NCBI GenBank assembly: GCA_040752025.1 | Contig: JBFMFR010000031.1 | Coordinates: forward strand, 1 to 64,000 | Source of the DNA: JBFMFR01 sp040752025 | GTDB lineage: Bacteria; Chloroflexota; Anaerolineae; Anaerolineales; UBA4823 | Direction of reading: 5' to 3' | Length of the DNA stretch: 64,000 nucleotides | Part shown: piece after piece, positions 61,570 through 64,000 of the stretch | Layout of the letters: every line of letters begins with the position of its first letter | Position numbering within the stretch: the stretch's first letter is position 1 | Notes under the pieces: generated by a model | What the model was told of the DNA's origin: nothing | Databases searched by the model: none | What the model saw: the letters and a program-made list of their open reading frames with translations, nothing else | Translations under genes and position numbers: made by a program

Positions 61570-64000
61570 ATGCGCGACCCTATGCCCGTGCCGGTCCTGC
61601 TCACCAAAGTCACCCTGCCGCATCGCAGCAAGGGACTGCTGACGCGCCCGCGCCTGGTGGAGGCCCTGGAAGAGGCGCTGGACCGCAAATTGACCCTCCT
61701 GGTTGCCCCGGCCGGGTATGGCAAGACCTCCCTGCTGATCGACCTGGCTCACCGCCACGAATTCCCCTTCTGCTGGTACTCGCAAGACCAGACGGATGAT
61801 GACCTGCCCGGCTTCCTGGCGCATTTCATCGCCTGCATCGAACAGCGCTTCCCCGCCTTTGGGGCGCAGTCGCGAGCCGCCCTGCAAGCCCTCAGCCAGG
61901 GCGAACTCTCGCTCGAGCACTGCGAGACGGCCATCGTCAACGAACTTTACCAGACGGTCGCCGAGCACTTCATCATCGTCCTGGACGATTATCACCTGGT
62001 CAGCCACAACGAAGAGATCAACCGCTTCACCAGCCGCTTCGTCCAGGATGTCGACCAGAACTGCCACCTGGTGATGCTCTCCCGGACGCTGCTGGCCCTG
62101 CCCGACCTGCCCTTGATGGTCGCCCGGGGGCAGGCCAGCGGCATGGGCTTGCAGGACCTGGCCTTTCGCCCTGGCGAAGTCAAATCGCTGATGCTGCAAA
62201 ACTACCAGCAGGCGATTTCGGACGAAGCCGCCCAGGAACTGGCGCGCAGGACGGATGGCTGGATCACCGGCCTGCTGCTCTCCGCCCAGACCATGTGGCA
62301 GGGCATCTTGCAGCAGTTGCCCACACAGCGCGCCTCCAGCGCGGAATTGTACGCTTACCTGGCCAACCAGGTGCTGGACCAGCAGCCCCCCGATCTGCGC
62401 GATTTTCTCCTGCGCACCTCCTACATGGACGAATTCAACGCCGAGCTGTGCCAGGAACTGCTCGGCCCGCCGCCGGCGGCCGGCGCCTGGCAGGCGATGC
62501 TGGAAAAGATCGTGGCGCAAAACCTGTTCGTCCTGCTGGTGGAGAAGGATGGGTTTTGGCTGCGCTATCACCACCTGTTCCGCGACTTCCTGCAGGAGCG
62601 CCTGCGCCAGGAGGCTCCCGCACAGGTCAGCCAGATGCGCCACGCCCTGATCGAGATCTACAGCCGCCGCCAGGAGTGGCAAAAAGCCTACGCCATCTGC
62701 ACGACCCTGAACGAGCTCGAAATTACCGGGCGGTTCCTGGAACAGGCGGGCGAGCCGATGGTGCGCAGCGGGCGCGTGGCCCTGCTGCGCACCTGGCTGG
62801 AAGCCCTGCCGGCTGGCTTCCTCGAGGCGCGGCCAGCCCTGCTCGACAAGCTCGGCATCGTCCTGGTGACGCAGGGCGATACCCGCCGCGGCCTGAGGCT
62901 GCTCGACTAGGCCGTGGCGCACTACCGCCAGGACCAGCGTCCGCGCAGCCTGGCCGGGGCGCTGGCCTGGCGCGCCCTGGTGCACTTCTTGCTGTCCGAC
63001 TGGCAGCGGGCCACGGACGATGCCCAGGAAGTGCTGCGCCTGACCCAGGCAGCGGACGGCGACGGAGCCCTGCAGCGCTTCCGCGCCGAAGCTTACCGCG
63101 TGCTCGGGCAGAAGGAGCGCCTGCTGGGGGACGCACAGCAGGCCATCCAGCAACTACGCCAGGCGCTGGTGCTCTACCAGGAACAGGGAGATGCACGCGG
63201 CGCCAACCTGATCCTGCTCAGCCTGGGGGCCGCCTATTACGACGCCGGGAATTTCTCCTCGGCGCGCGCCTGCTACCAGCAGGCCCTCGAATATTACCAG
63301 GCGCACGGCGAGCGCTTCCTGGAAGCGGCCGTGCTCAACGACCTGGCCGTGCTGCACCACATCGATGGCGAATACGCCCAGGCTTTCGCCACCTTCGAAC
63401 AGGCCCTGGAGGCCGCCCGGCGCGGCAGCAATGCCCGCATCGAGAGCCTGGCGCTGGTCGGCATCGGCGACCTGTTCATCGACCTGGAGGCGCCGGAAGC
63501 CGCCCTGCAGGCCTACGCCCAGGCGCGCCAGCGGGTGGAACGCAGCAAAGATCTTTTCCTGGAGGTTTACCAGCAGATTGCCGAAGCCGCGGCGCTGCGC
63601 TTGCAAGGCAATTTCACCCAGGCCGGCGGCCTGCTGGGTGCGATCCAACACAGCCTGGAGTCCGGCGCTTCGAACTACACCCGAGGACTCTGGCTGCTGG
63701 AGAGCGGGCAGTTGTCCCTGGCCCAAAAACACAACCCACCCGCCCGAGAGCAACTGGCGGGCGCGGCGCAGTTGTTCGAAGGCGGCAGCCAGCGCATCCT
63801 GGCCGGGCGGGCCAACCTGCTCCTGGCCGGGGCGCTGTTCGCCCTGGGCGATCTTCCAGGGGCCAACGAACACCTGGGGAAAGCCTTTCAAGGTGTGCAA
63901 GACCTGGAAAGCCAGCACATGCTGGTGTGCGCCGCCCGCCAGGTGAAGGCCCTGCTGGCCTCGCCAGAGCTTTCGCCGGCCAACCGGCAGCCGGCGTGGC
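61570..64000 (+). pseudogene. MalT/LuxR-type STAND regulator with an in-frame amber codon, 3' end beyond window
   Basis: The first 446 codons encode a STAND ATPase: Walker A APAGYGKTSL (about residue 50), Walker B HFIIVLDDYHLV, and the ARC-like YHHLFRDFLQERLR. At 62908-62910 a TAG interrupts the frame at RLLD-stop-AVAHYRQ. After it the same frame remains open for 363 codons to the window end and encodes TPR-like repeats (ALVLYQEQGDARGANLILLS and others), exactly what normally follows. A CAG-to-TAG change is the simplest explanation. The C-terminal LuxR HTH would lie outside the window. Either a recent pseudogene, a sequencing error, or a split protein. Confidence 0.75.

Overview
The window is GC-rich bacterial DNA that reads like a member of the Chloroflexota, probably class Anaerolineae. 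This is inferred from the gene families (a Cas set with WYL regulator, Thr/Pro-linker lipoproteins, MalT-like STAND regulators, URO-D-like proteins, HD-GYP and CHAT proteins) and from the style of intergenic repeats. No rRNA or tRNA gene was seen, so the taxonomy is not proven.

1-9.8 kb is a complete type I-C CRISPR-Cas operon on the + strand: a small winged-helix protein, cas3, cas5c, cas8c (with an in-frame internal cas11c), cas7c, cas4, cas1 and cas2. The outstanding feature is that cas3 is one open frame in which a full-length HTH-WYL transcription regulator (about 325 residues) is fused in front of a full-length HD/helicase Cas3. cas8c carries a strong internal ribosome binding site that should give the separate Cas11c small subunit.

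9.6-25.5 kb is the leader (with a boxA-like antitermination motif) and one very large CRISPR array: by hand count 234 full repeats plus a degenerate last one. The 52 leader-proximal repeats are 32 bp and the 182 older ones 33 bp, because one G was lost from the hairpin. The array holds several near-duplicate, offset and overlapping spacers that point to repeated acquisition from the same evolving targets, and one spacer that looks like an intrinsic terminator.

25.6-27.7 kb is a 1,096-bp tandem duplication of a secreted-protein gene with its own promoter and terminator; a shorter paralogue lies at 49.1-49.5 kb. 27.8-33.8 kb holds a methyltransferase, a HhH-GPD DNA glycosylase, a membrane-anchored DsbA-like protein, a PduO-type cobalamin adenosyltransferase, and a zinc ribbon/MoxR ATPase/VWA operon.

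33.9-57.2 kb is rich in signalling: a 7TM-PAS-GAF-GGDEF diguanylate cyclase, a histidine kinase/OmpR regulator pair, a PAS class III nucleotide cyclase, an HD-GYP phosphodiesterase, and a CHAT peptidase gene overlapping a B12-binding radical SAM gene. Lipoproteins, a TPR lipoprotein, a lipase-like hydrolase, a URO-D-like protein and a membrane MutS-like ATPase are interspersed.

57.2-64 kb is a decaying stretch: Yip1-like membrane protein, unknown protein, a frameshifted HXXEE pseudogene, an ABC solute-binding lipoprotein, a HicAB toxin-antitoxin pair, a 28-codon stub of a Ser/Thr kinase, and a MalT-like STAND regulator interrupted by one amber codon and running off the window end.
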